Positions 11,479 to 25,931 of a stretch of DNA of 64,000 bases are shown piece by piece. Positions within the stretch are counted from its first letter, which is position 1. Every line of letters starts with the position of its first letter. Source of the DNA: Cubamyces lactineus (lineage: Eukaryota > Basidiomycota > Agaricomycetes > Polyporales > Polyporaceae); contig JACDTU010000004.1 of NCBI GenBank assembly GCA_022376465.1, positions 1,612,001 through 1,676,000 on the forward strand, written 5' to 3'. The notes beneath the pieces are model-generated. The model saw only the letters and a list, made by a program, of their open reading frames with translations. It ran no database searches and was not told the origin of the DNA. The position numbers were made by a program, and so were the translations under genes.

Positions 11479-14400
11479 TCATATGTGACGCCTTGGACCC
11501 TCGTCCTCGTCGAACGAGCCAGAGCGCAGGAATCGAGCTAGAACTTCTTCAGATGAACGCTTGAAGACGTCCACACCGCGAGCGGGATCCCACACGCGTC
11601 CTCCTTTGCGCACCGGGCCCATAATCGGAGTATTCTCCGGCGTCTCCACGGGGCCTTGCGTAGACGGAGAAGAGGCCACGGCAGTATCGTTCGAGGACGT
11701 CCGTTGCAGAGGAGGCGAGAAGGGAGAGGCGAGGCGCGTCAACTGCGGGGACTGGCGCGGAGAGGAACTGGCCGACGGACCAACGACGGGCGAGCTTGGC
11801 TTCGACAACCCCGGCTTCGGAGATCCAGTGAGTCTGCTCGGGGGGAACTGGGCAGATGACAAACGGCGCGGGGGCATCATCGCCTTCGGAGAGGATGGTC
11901 CCTTCGGAGAAGGGACTTTTGGAGGAGACAACACCTTCGGAGAGGCGACCTTCGGGGGAGACGGAAGCCGGAGGGGACTTGCAGTCCTTGGGGGAGTGTA
12001 CGTCCGTGGAGACCCCAAAGTCTGAGGAGACCTGAGGCCTGTAGGTGATGCGGATGAGGGGAAAGGCATGACGGGGCCTGGAGGATGCGTAGCAGTAGGC
12101 GTCGCGACCGCCATCTGGTCAGGATCCCGCTTGAACTCGCGCATCGCGACCGGCGGGAGTAAGCCGACCGCCGAAGGCAGTTGCGGCCACTGCCTAGTCG
12201 CCATTCCGGTACTACGACTGAGTTTAGGTTCGGTGTCTTTCTGCGTCGCCGCTGCGACTTCTTCCGCCCATACGTTGACCTGCACGCCCATGCTTCGTGT
12301 CTCGATTCGGTCCGTTTGTATACCACGACCCCGGTACTTCTTGCCCTTGACGGAGGTGATCGACGCGTTACTGCCGGAGCGCGAGCGGCGGCCCGGAGCC
12401 TGGCCGCGCTCCCGGCTGCTCTCACTGTCCCAGCGTGCGGTCTGCCCTGGGGCGTCCTCGTCCTCGTCACCTTCATCCTCATCATCGCCATCCATACTGC
12501 TCGCATCTTGTTGCTCCTGGAACTCACGCTCGCGCTCCTGGTCCCACCTGCGCCAGCCCTCGTCGTGCTCCGGAGGTGGCGGTTGATGGATGGAATGATG
12601 GGGACGAACCAACTTCTTAGCGTAGTGCTGTATGCTCGGCACAGTATCCCATGCGTTTTGGTACGTGACGTTGAAAGGCAGTCCGATGGGTGGGGATGAC
12701 GCGTGCATTTGCTGCACAATGCGTTCTTGCTTGTGGACTGGCTTGGGCGCAGGAGGCTCGTCAATGAAGTTGGCCACAGGAGGTGGAGAATCCGAAGCAG
12801 GGAACACGCGGCGAGGAGCGGGCCTCGGTTTTTCCTCCCAAGGGAATATGGCGTGCAGCTTGCTTGGGTCAGGGGCAGGAGGTACAGGCGGAGAACCAGG
12901 GGATTCTATGGGCCGACCAATCACACCCTCGTACTGACCCTCCCAAAGTAGCTGCTCGGGTATGCCCCCTGCGGGGGGAGGGTTGAAGAACGTTTCAGAG
13001 CTCGGACCAGGCAAATGCGGCGGATACGACTGGTGAGTCGCGTCATGTCCTTGGCTCACAGCCTGGTCCCATACGTTAGGAAAGTAAGTATCCGCAGGGA
13101 AGGCAGATACTGGCGGGGGAGTCTTCGGAGGCGGTTCCAGAGCAGGGTTCCAGGTGACTTTGGGAGGAGAGGCGGGACGAGGACGTGGGTGATCGAGGGA
13201 GCGTGATTCAGTATGCTGAGGCTGAGGCTGGGGTTGATGTTGATGCGGATGCTGGTGCTGATGCTGAGAATGGAGGAGGGGGGCACGGTGAAGTTCAGGA
13301 CGGTGATGATGTGAAGCGCCTGGCTGAGGAGCATGGATGGGTGGAGAATGTCGAGTATGAGGAGGGGAATGATGGCCTCGAGGAGAATGGTGCCCGCGAG
13401 GTGAATGAACGCCTCGAGGCGAGTGTACACCGCGGGGGGACTGATGACCATGGCGAGTCAAGACGGAGGGACTATGTTGTCCGCTCTGTCGCGTTGCATC
13501 CCGGTGATGGGTATGGTGTGTATGGTGATGACGCTCTGCAGGTGTATGGTTCAACTGGTCGCCTTGATGACGAGGCGGCTGGTGTACATGTAGCGAGGTC
13601 TGAGAGGGGCGCTCAGCCTGTAGGGAAGTCGCGCGGGGCCGTTGAGAGTCTGGCGCTCTCCACGATGGCTGCCATGGCGGGGTATCTCCTTGGTCGTCCG
13701 ACTGTTCGCTCTCCTGGGGTCGGGACTTCGGTGTCTGAGACCAAAAACGCCGATCACCTTGCGGCGACCAGTGACCCGGCATCGCACCCGGATGGACCCC
13801 AAGACTGCCCCCGGCCTGGAAATACGATCCACCCTGCTGACGCGCGGAAAGGTACTGTTGGAAGTAACGCTGCTGGGTATCGGAGTCCTGCCACTCAGAG
13901 TCGTCCTGTGGGTGTTGTAGAGGATAGTGGTAGTACGACTGCTCCTTTCCTGGTCCCTGCAAATGATAAGGCGTTGAAGCCTCAGAAGGCGGCAACGAGA
14001 GGGGAGCATGGTACGGTGCACCGGGTACCTCATTGGGAAGCGGAGTAGGAAGAGTCTCCATCCTAGGTACGTCCCCGCCCTCGACAATAGTGAAGGGCTG
14101 TGTGGGAGTGAGGTTCTGGTCACCACGCTGGTCGTGGTCGCCGTCCTTCCTACCCTCGTCCTCTTGAGGTGGAGGTTGCTTGCGCGGTCGCATCAAGTCT
14201 ACGCGACCGTCCAGAGGCATTGACCGGTACTCGCCCACTTTTGGTCGCTGCTCCGATTCTTGGCTGGACAGGTTGTAGCTATTGATACCCTCGACAGCGA
14301 TCTTGCGTAGGTCGTCCAAGCCAAGCGCACTACCGGCCACAGGCGCAGAATCCGGTGGACCCATCTCCGCGCCAAACCCGAAGGAAGATGCCGAGTCCCA

Positions 14401-15588
14401 AACCGAGTCGTACCGGGTGAATTGGAAGTTGGCCTGCTCAGGAGACTCTTCAGAACGATAGTTCCTGTCATACACGTCGAACCAGCGATCGACGAGCGAG
14501 TCGTAATCGTACGCCCTGGTGCTCGAGTCCGGAGAATTGTTCGAGGATTGGCCGTACTTGGTACCCGGAGCGCGATACGTGATAGAAGCCCACGGCTTAT
14601 TGGGACCAATGAAATGAATTGCAGAGATTTTAGACCCGAAGCGTTCATATGCAGGCGCGTAGCTGTTCACGCTCGCTCAGCTGGCTGGTCATATGATGAT
14701 GATACGGCGGTACTCACGTGTATGCAGCAGTTGGCGTCGTGTTATACGTAAAACTGAGCCTATGCCAGTTGTCACCTCTCCATTCGTTGAGGATGCCTTG
14801 GTCTCCGCCGTCCCAGGTACCCTTCGTTTTGAGCAGATCCATCAGCTCTCTGAACTTGTCTTCTCCTGGGGTGAGAACAAGGACTCCGGAGTTGAAAATG
14901 TCAGGCCAACCGACATCGGGTACCGCCGCAAATTCTTGAGGGAGGGCGAGAAGATGCGAAAGAGGCCGTATCGGGAGGACATCCGCGTCCAGGAAGACAA
15001 TCTTCGAGTATTGCGACAAACGAAAAACATGCAACTTGGTGAGAACATGACTGAGATCCGGGCGTCCTGATAACGCAGAATATGCGGCCCATTAGCATTG
15101 CACGGCGACCCAGAATCAAAATGCGCATGAATAGATGACTATATGCGCCTCTGTAGGAGCATATAGTCACCCCGTGACATCAAGCGGACGACGCCACCCA
15201 GTGCGTCCTCGGAATATGCACATAGTTTGTACACAGAGACTCCCGAGACGCTTAGGTGCGCGTAGATGGCATACAGACATGCGAAGCAAATCGCCGTAGG
15301 ACTTGATATCAACGCAGTGGACCATAACGTACCAAGCAGTTGCAGACCCTTCCCATCTTCCTGTTCTATGACTTCAACACCGATAACAATGTCAAAAGCC
15401 CTTCGCAAGAGCTTGATGGACGACACGTCGACCGTCTCTGGAGTGACCAAGCATACTGTTTGGAATGGGACCTCGGGAGGGACGGGGGGAGACGGATGAA
15501 GCTCCTTGAGCGCAGCCGCAACAGCGAGAGCACCAGGTAAATAGTGATCTGAAGTTACCAGTGTTGCGAAAGCATAAGGATTGTCCAT
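11479..15588 (-). CDS. Glycogenin (GT8) with very long disordered C-terminal region
   Basis: Self-glucosylating primer of glycogen synthesis. Three exons (15333-15588, 14718-15066, 11479-14662) give 1262 aa. The N-terminal ~270 residues are the GT8 fold: MDNPYAFATLVTSDHYLPGA, manganese-binding DAD at residues 112-114 in KIVFLDADVLP, FNSGVLVLTP, and GDQGILN. The remaining ~980 residues lie almost wholly on one 3.2-kb exon. They are Pro/Ser/His/Gln-rich, with tandem SPRG-(V/H)-H units, an HQ/PQ run and repeated SP-PK-V units. The C-terminus has WDPARGVDVFKR from residue 1226, matching the conserved C-terminal glycogenin motif that recruits glycogen synthase. Intron 1 (15067-15332) is 266 nt, five times the local norm, and contains a hairpin. 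Glycogenin genes are reported near the HD locus in other mushrooms. Confidence 0.9.
15136..15169. repeat. Inverted repeat (hairpin) inside glycogenin intron 1
   Basis: Arms TGACTATATGC (15136-15146) and GCATATAGTCA (15159-15169) are perfectly complementary over 11 bp around a 12-nt centre, and 3 more pairs can form inside after one mismatch. It lies in the middle of the oversized 266-nt intron. Confidence 0.8.
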
Positions 15589-16934
15589 GAGCGCAAGGCT
15601 CGAGCGAGAACGGCGTCGACGACGCAAAGGAGGAAGACGAGGGCAACTTGAAGTCCAGGCGCCCGTTTCTTACCTTCTCGTCCCGTCTCGCCGATAATCT
15701 TATCTTACGTAATCAATGATACTAACCTTCATCAAAATTCTCCCTGCGAACCCCAGTCCAGCCCCAGGCGCTTCCCCACGGCACATCCCCAGCAGGTACC
15801 GCGGGGAAACCGTTTCTGCGTGCTTCAACTGTGCATGCCGGTCCTGCGATACATTCTCAGCATGGAGGCTTAGCATCCTTCAATAGCTTTCAATGGTGTG
15901 TTCACCGTGAAAATGAACTCATCTGTGAGATGTCGCAATACCGTACTATGTGCGGCGGTGGGCGATCTTCTGATGCGGCGGCGTATTTTCGAAGTTACGA
16001 ACCAATGGGAGCAATTATCATCGACCAAATGAATTCAGCACTAGTGCATCATTCTCATGCCAGGCTATGCGTGTATCCACCGGTGACTTCATGGGTATCG
16101 AGAGTGGGATGGATGATAGGTTGATAAGGGTCTAGAATGGCAAAGGTGTTCAACTGGGACGTTCGAACCCATGAGATAGTATCAAATGCGGAGGCCTCCA
16201 AGCTTGGACATCCAGATATTGTATCGACACCGCTCATTTGAGACAATGCTGATAACCTTCTTCTGATATGACTGAGGGCTCAGAAATCCATCAACTCCGG
16301 TTGAGCTGTTCTCCGAATAGCAACGGGCAATACACTCTGGCAGTACATACCTGACTGAGTGTGCAGTACAACGATGGACCAGCGCGACTATCATCTTCGC
16401 CAAAGAAACGAGCATTGAGTTGCTAGAGGGTGCCCTACTCTATATATTTGTGGTACAATTGCGTACGTTCCCATGGATGTACGGTGGCAGGCGTGGTAAA
16501 GAACCTGGGAAGGTGACGGTCTGCTAACTGTATCGGTTTGCAATTGGCTTGACCAGAGCGAACCGATTCCTACGAAGCGAAGGGAATTCAAAGGATGTCG
16601 CACGACGATAGTGCATGAGTACAGACTGACATCCCTCGAGCATAGATGTGCATAGTATGGTTCGCTAAGGCGACATTGCAGGGAGTCAGCAGTTCAGTTT
16701 ATACTGTGGTGGGACTAGAGATGTCGATACAATGCATGGGCGCTCCAACGTAGATTCTGATCTGAACTTGCTATGCAATGAGTCACGTGGGACGACGTAG
16801 TTGACAGACGCGCATGATTGCAGCCTGCTCCCTCTCTGTTCTCCGAGTTTGAACGCGCCCTCGCCGTCCGTCGCCTTGGACGACGCTGCTCGTCTGTTGC
16901 CCCCACCGCTCCTGTCGCCGACCAGAATGTCCTC
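15589..16934. other. Intergenic region, divergent promoters
   Basis: About 1.3 kb between the glycogenin start (minus) and the kinase start (plus). No frame shows a family. GTTCGAACCC near 16165 resembles a tRNA T-loop but has no matching stems. Otherwise featureless by eye. Confidence 0.45.
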
Positions 16935-19467
16935 ATGCCTGCTATGGCTTTACGCGCTGCCCTTTTCCCACCTGTCGTAAGACACTCCTTACTCTCCCGA
17001 GGGGGCCATCTTGCCTGCCGACGCGCGCCGAACTGGTCCAAGGTCTCGCACCTCCACGCCCAGTTTGGCTCTCGCTCCAGCTATCACAGCTCATTCTTCT
17101 CAAGAAAACTCCTCTGGATTGTGCCTGTGGCTGGTGGCCTGACTGTGTATGCCGCTGCCCGGAGGCCTGCCGAACCTCACAATGTCTTTGCTTCTCCCAC
17201 CCTCATTCCATGTCCCGCACCTGCACCGGAGACTCCGGAGACCGTGATCATGTCACCCTCTGAGTCCGATCGCTCTCTTTTAGGACGAATCTTGACGTTC
17301 TTGCGCGAACGGCTTATCGAGCCCATCCTCACCGCAAAGCGTTTCGTCTACTTATGCTGTGTGTTTGTTCCCGTCTTCCTGGCAGCCCCAATGCTTCTCG
17401 TCGGCCAACCGGAGGAGAAATATGGTGGTGATAAATGGGGTGCGGTCTGGTGGTATGGGTTCCTTACAAGTCAAATGCAGCGTGCCGGGCCTACATTCAT
17501 CAAGGTAAGTAACCAAGGACTCCCCAGTCTATGACCCAATGCACGTCTCCGCCCGCATGATTTGCGCGCAAATTCGCCTCCGTTGAACTCCATACATCAC
17601 AAATTTACGGCATATGATGTGTATTACTTTACTAGACTCTCTAGTCTGTTAAGTCTCGGCGACATTGGGTAGAGACGGTTTCTGACATTCCTTGATAGCT
17701 TGCGCAATGGGCAGCATCGCGTGCGGACCTCTTCCCTGCCCTTCTATGTGAGCGAATGGGTGCTTTGCATTCCCGCGGAAAAGCACATTCCCTGTCGCAC
17801 ACCAAGAAAGTTATTCAAGAAGTCTTCCAACGACCATTCGAAGAGGTCTTTGAAGAATTCGACGAGATACCTATTGGGACGGGCGCGATCGCTCAGGTGA
17901 TACTTCAGTAGCTGATGCTATACCATCTACTTACCTTCCTCTTCTCTAGGTCTATAGGGCGACTCTCAAGCAAGACCTCATACCGCCCTCACATCTTACG
18001 CCAAAGCGACAGGGCAAGCGAAAGCCGGTATTACCTCCTGCACTCCGGAATGAACCAATTCCTTCGGTCCCCACCGCATCTGTAGCTATCAAAGTCCTTC
18101 ATCCGCACGTCACGAAGATGATCAATAGGGATCTGAGCATCATGGCATTTTTCGCGAATGTCATCACGCTTTTCCCTGGGATGCAGTGGCTCTCGCTACC
18201 GGAAGAGGTCGCAGTGTTCGGTCAGATGATGCACGAACAGCTTGACCTACGTATAGAGGCGGAGAACTTGGCGACATTCGAGAAGAACTTCGAGACTCGC
18301 AAGCTACCTGTCACGTTCCCTCGTCCGCTCAAGATATGGAGTACGAAAGATCTTCTAGTAGAAGAGTTTGAGAATGCGTTGCCTCTAGAGCTGTTCCTCA
18401 AGAATGGTGGCGGTCCGTACAACGACACACTTGCCGAAGTCGGCCTAGATGCCTTCCTGGTAAGCTCATTCCCTATGCCGTGCACAGTCTAGGGTTTATT
18501 GATAGCTCTACAGAACATGTTACTCCTAGACAACTTCGTACACTCTGACTTGCATCCTGGTAACATTATGATCAAGTTCACACGGCGGCCTGGACCAACA
18601 CTCGAGATGGAGAAGTCGTGGACCTCTATCTTGAAGCGAATTTCAGGCACAGTCCCGGGCGTCGTGGACATCCCAGCGAGTCCCCCACCGACTGTCACGC
18701 CGGATGACATCGTGAACGACCTCCGTATCCTATCCGGAGAGCCCGAGAAATGGCGCGCAGCACTCCAACGGGTCCATGAGCAGGGCTGGCTCCCCGAAAT
18801 CGTGTTCGTTGATGCTGGACTCGTGACTACGCTCAATACTGTCAATCGCAAGAACTTCCTAGACCTCTTCCGCGCCGTCGCGGAATTCGACGGATATCGT
18901 GCGGGCGTTCTCATGGTTGAGCGTTGTCGGACACCCGAACTCGCGATCGATGTCGAGACGTTTGCGCTGAGGATGCAGCACATCGTGTTGAATGTGAAGC
19001 GGAAGACGTTCTCGCTCGGGCAGATCAAGATCTCTGACATCCTGACGGAGGTGCTTAAAGCCGTCCGAAAACACCACGTGAAGATGGAGGGCGACTTCGT
19101 GAACACTGTGATCTCCATCTTGCTACTCGAGGGTATTGGCCGCCAACTCGATCCCGATTTGGACCTGTTCAAGAGCGCGCTTCCGATATTGAGGCAGCTC
19201 GGGCGGCAGATGTCGACGCAGGAGACAATGACGCAGTTGCCTTCTGGAGACGTTGGCGCATTCTTGAAGGTTCGTTACCGCGCTTGCCGTTTGTGCTTGT
19301 ACTCATGAAATTCTTAGTTGTGGGTGTGGATGGAGGCGAGAGAGCTCGCCTCAGCAGCCTTTGTAAACGCCGACGATCTGGTCAAATACGACTGGTACGT
19401 TCGACTGCACCAGCTGTGAATCCGTTTGCTGATGACCCTCTGCCCTAGGCTTACGCCCGCAATATAG
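16935..19467 (+). CDS. Mitochondrial UbiB/ADCK-family atypical kinase, ADCK2/Cqd1-like
   Basis: Member of the UbiB protein-kinase-like family; yeast relatives (Coq8, Cqd1, Cqd2) act in the inner mitochondrial membrane on coenzyme Q synthesis and distribution. Six exons (16935-17504, 17699-17896, 17950-18459, 18514-19269, 19318-19394, 19449-19467), 709 aa. An Arg-rich N-terminus is a likely matrix signal, followed by hydrophobic segments near residues 60 and 135. The family's KxGQ motif appears as KLAQWAASRADLFP at about 190-203, the A-for-G variant typical of ADCK2. The Ala-rich nucleotide loop is GTGAIAQVYRATL (~250-262), the catalytic Lys lies in VAIKVLHP, and the loop HSDLHPGN (436-443) is followed by FVDAG. 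ADCK2/Cqd1 assignment rests on the KLAQWA variant and the long insert after HPGN. ATG 16935 or 16944 is the start; the frame upstream has no ATG. Confidence 0.88.
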
Positions 19468-19634
19468 ATAGCGCATAGCGCGTTAGGACCCTTAGCAGCA
19501 ATTCTTGGACATTCAGCATACTTGTAGACTAGAGTACCGCAGCAAGCATAATTCCGCCACTCAATGAGATAATTCACTGATATCCAACGGGCGCTAGAGA
19601 TTGGTATGGTATTGGTTTCTTGTAACGTCTCGTA

Positions 19635-20620
<986 letters not shown>

Positions 20621-20851
20621 CTCGTCAAACATCCAAATCAAAAGTCGAAAGGTGTAAAAGGATACATTTGGTATGTATTACATTGATCGACTTCATGCAC
20701 ATGCATTCTCCAAGTTTCATCCAGCCACTTCATACATATTGCTAACGCACCAGCACAGAACGAAGATGAACCCGTAGCTGTATGTGGTGCTTGACTTCAG
20801 GATTCTAGTCTAATCCGTTGTAGGATACTGACCGCCGATCGTCATTCGAAG

Positions 20852-22500
<1,649 letters not shown>

Positions 22501-22893
22501 GGTGCGCGGTCTAGGGATTGGGTGGTTGGGTAGATGGCGATACGAACGACCGCTGTGCGAGGTCCTGGCGTTGACGATAGGCACACGGGCACAGGAGAGC
22601 TTGGCTTGAATCCGACTACATGCAACGTTTATAAGAGTCATGGACGAGGCTGATTGCACGCGTGTCTATGTAAGACGGCGTTCTGCCGTTCTGTCATGGG
22701 TAAACGCTCACCGGGGATGCAGCAAGTCGCAGCAGCCCTGCAACAGCGGTATGGGTATGTAGCCGGTGAGTACCCGGTCCGGCCTAATCGCCACGAGGTC
22801 GATGGCGTCATGCTGATCCCTGTCCGATTTCCTCGGAGTCGCCTCCAGTACACCCATCTCATACTCTGCAACAACTCCACGAGTCCATCCACG
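22501..22893. promoter_or_regulatory. Divergent OYE / fructosamine-kinase promoter region
   Basis: 393 bp between two start codons on opposite strands. A frame runs upstream of the kinase ATG without a family match, so it is treated as leader. No clear TATA box. Confidence 0.45.
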
Positions 22894-24033
22894 ATGCGTG
22901 CGCACAGTGTGTTTCAAGCGGTCGCACAACGTCTGCTTGGCCCAGGTGTCTCCCTAACACAGGACAGTACCTCGCTTCGTGCATCTAACGGACAGCGCTA
23001 CTACGCCAAGATTGGGAGTCTGGACGACAGGGACCAATTCATTGGTGAAGCAGAGTCTCTCAAGGCAATGGAGCTCGCCGCGCCTGGTCTTTCCCCTAAG
23101 CTTATCGACTGCGGTTTTATCGACGCTGGAACCAGGGAGCGCGACAGCGACGTAGGCAGGCCGTATTTCCTGTCCGAATACAAGGATATTGGCACCCTTA
23201 CAACAGCTGCGGCGAAGACTCTGGGAAAGCGGCTTGCTACCGAGCTGCATGCGTACAAAAGTCCAAACGGGTTCGGGTTTCATGTACCCACGTACTGCGG
23301 ACGAACTCGCCAAGAAAACGGGTGGTTTCAGTCGTGGCCAGAGTGCTTTGATGCCCTAATGGCTGGCCTCGAGGAGAAGCTAAGGGCTCAAGGGGGCTAC
23401 GAAAGCCTATGCAATCAGGTAAAGGAAGTGAGAGAACGGTAAGGCATGGAAGAGGGTTCATACAGTCACCATGCACTGAAACAGTCCCGGGTATCAGTGT
23501 CATACCGGCGCTGCTTGAGCCACTCGTAATCCAACCTGTACTCCTTCATGGTGATCTATGGGTACGTCCCTCCACCTCTCGTACACCCATAGACTGTGCG
23601 ACGATAGCTTCAACACCAGAGTGGGAACACTGGAATTGACCGGTCCACCGGGAAGCCTATTATCTACGATCCCTCGTCCTACTTTGGCCATAACGAGGCC
23701 GAGTGAGTGTGCCGTGCATTCCGTGCTTCTTGTCATAAGTTGACTGAATGGCGTCCAGCCTGGCAATTGGCCGCATGTTCGGAGGCATCCCTGAGTCCTT
23801 CTACACGACTTACCATCAGTACCTCCCGAAGTCCGAGCCACAGGAACAGTATGGCCTTCGGCAGGACCTGTATCAATTATACCACTATCTGAACCACACC
23901 GTCCTGTTTGGGGTACGTGCTACGAGCTGCGCTGTAAACAAAATCAATGTCTTGACGATAGCGGAATGAGCAGGGTGGCTATGCGGGCAGTGCTCGCCAG
24001 AAAATGGATCGGCTACTCAAGGAGGTGTCTTAG
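22894..24033 (+). CDS. Fructosamine/ketosamine-3-kinase family protein
   Basis: Predicted small-molecule kinase of the fructosamine kinase family (protein-kinase-like fold), which phosphorylates ketosamines on glycated proteins or amines so that they decompose (deglycation). Five exons (22894-23438, 23498-23561, 23620-23702, 23759-23912, 23974-24033), 301 aa, the usual length (~300). Motifs: YYAKIG (ATP-binding Lys), LATELHAYKSPNGFGFHVPTYCG with the family G-F-x-x-P-T-x-x-G signature, catalytic HGDLWSGN (199-206) and metal-binding YDPSSYFGHNEADL. The first intron acceptor was placed at ...TATCAG because only it joins VRERVIPALLEPL in frame. No signal peptide; cytosolic. Fungal members may act on plant or food Amadori compounds, which is inference. 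Confidence 0.92.
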
Positions 24034-24364
24034 ATACAAACTCTTCGGGAGATATCTCAATGTGTACAAATACAACTGTAGTATGAACACCTGCGTAGCT
24101 GGAACGACACGACTGTAACTGTATCTTTCTCACATATACTAGACCACCACACTCGATGTTGATAGAGGAAACTTTGTTATTTCGCGTCGTACTCGAAGTA
24201 CATGTGGAGCCCAGGATGACCGAAACGCCAAACAGAAGAGAAATCAGAGATACCGAAAACCACGACCCTTTTATGCTCTAGCGGATGACCGCGTCGCATC
24301 TGTGGGAGTACGATGAGTAAGTCCTCATCGAACAGAGTGACTCCGGCAAGACTTACTGGGACGC
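24034..24364. other. Convergent 3' flanks
   Basis: 331 bp between the stops of the fructosamine kinase and cellobiohydrolase genes. No frame or repeat of note. Confidence 0.5.
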
Positions 24365-25845
24365 TCAGTAGGTCGAGCCGATGGGACCGAACTTGATGTT
24401 CGAGAAGGTGACCGAGGAGCTGGCCTCGCTGGCCTCGATGGTGGCGGGGATACCCGAGTTGGTCGGGCAGGGGCCACGAGAGACACCGGGGTTGGTGGCG
24501 GGGACGTCGGTGGGGTAGTCGCTGTCGAGCCAGAGCATGTTGGCAGCGTGGTCGTCCCAGATACTCATGACGAGGGCCATGCCCTTCTGGAAGGAGGTGC
24601 CCATGGTCGCAAGACCGCCGAGCTTCTCGAAGGTGTTGGTGTCGCCGAAGACCTCCTTCTGGGCATTGCAGAACGCGTCGGTGACGGAGTCGAACTCACC
24701 CAGGCCGGGGATGTTCGTCTTGGAGTTGGCGATGACGCGTCCGTTCTGGACGTAGAGGCGGCGGATCTCGTTGAGCGTGCCCGTGGACTGGTTGTTGTTC
24801 GTAAGGAACTGAGTGACGACCGTGAACTTCTGGTTGGTGTCGACCGTCTTGCCGGGCCCGAGGAAGGTCTGGTCGCCCATGCGGAACGAGTTGAAGTCGC
24901 AGCCGTCCTTGTCGCAGATGCCGTCGTAGCGCTCGTCGCCGTCACCGCAGTCGGTGCCCTCGCAGCGGGTCTGACCCTGGACGGAGCAGACGTGGGGCGT
25001 GAACGCAGCACCGTTCATGTTCGCCTCCCAGACGTCCATCTCGTTACAGCACGTGCCGAACTGGCCAGTACCCGCGTTGGGGTCAGAGGGAGAGCCCTCC
25101 CAGCCGAGGATGTTGGCCTGTACGAATCACGTCAGGGTCGATCGCACTGAAAATGAGGAGAATTACGCTTACCTCACCGTTGATGAACTTGATGTCCTGA
25201 GGACACTGAGTGTCGCAGTAGCCAGTACCGTACTTGGAGCCGGCCTTGTTGGACGGGAAGCGAGCCTTGCCACCGTCAGCGTCCATCTCGACGAAGTAGA
25301 GCGCGCCGTTGAGGCCGCAGGGGAGGTTCGACATGTCGACGTCGAAGGTGAACTCCTGGTTGTTCATGTTGAACATCTCGTAGTTGTTGTCGTTCTGGTC
25401 CATGAGGTAGACACGGGAGCCGATGTTCTTCGAGTACGGGCCCTGGGTCACGAACTTGAGCGTGAGCGCGTTGCCGTTGGTGGTGATACCGTAAGTGCCT
25501 GTATGTCTGTCAGCATCTGTGCGCGTTAGCAGTATGCTTGGTATGCGGCTTACCAGCGTAGTCGGCACCGTCGAGAGCACAGTTGCTGGCGCAAGTGACA
25601 GGGTCGGGGCACAGAGACGCGTCCCAGGTGTTGCCGGTGTAGCAGTTGGTGCTGCTACCGGTAGCGTGGAGCCAGCGCCAGTTGGAGTCGAGGACGACGG
25701 TGTGCTGCTGGGTCTGGCAGTTGTTGGCCGACGTGCACTGCTGGACAGTGAGGCGGGGGTGGCTTTCCGCCGTGAGCGTGCCAATCTGCTGACCGTAAGC
25801 GGTCGCGAGCAGAGAGAATGCGAGGAGAGAGGCTGCCGGGAACAT
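24365..25845 (-). CDS. GH7 cellobiohydrolase I, catalytic domain only
   Basis: Secreted reducing-end exo-cellulase that releases cellobiose from cellulose. Three exons (25554-25845, 25173-25498, 24365-25117), 456 aa. An 18-residue signal peptide (ending TAYG) precedes [15 protein letters not shown], the classic mature N-terminus beginning with Gln. The catalytic triad sits in [10 protein letters not shown]232 nucleophile, D234, E237 acid/base (precursor numbering). Many Cys residues fit the ten-disulfide GH7 core. The protein stops at [12 protein letters not shown], right after the last strand of the catalytic domain, with no linker and no CBM1. Codons are strongly GC3-biased, as in highly expressed genes. 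A TATAAG lies 81 nt upstream of the ATG. Together with the MFS carriers it points to a lignocellulose feeder. Confidence 0.97.
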
Positions 25846-25925
25846 GTCGATGAGGAAGTACCGAGGACGAGTTGTCGAGAGGCGATTGCTGGCTCGATGG
25901 AGACTGTCGACGAGACATGCTCCCT

Positions 25926-25931
25926 CTTATA
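25926..25931 (-). promoter_or_regulatory. TATA box of the GH7 gene
   Basis: GGTATAAGAGG on the minus strand, 81 nt upstream of the start codon at 25845, a normal place for the TATA box of an inducible secreted cellulase. Confidence 0.6.

Noticed and set aside
13185..14048. 287-codon plus-strand frame
   Set aside because: Antisense of the glycogenin tail exon; the minus frame connects in phase to the GT8 domain.
16145..16230. tRNA-like T-loop (GTTCGAACCC)
   Set aside because: Neighbouring bases do not form acceptor, D or anticodon stems on either strand.
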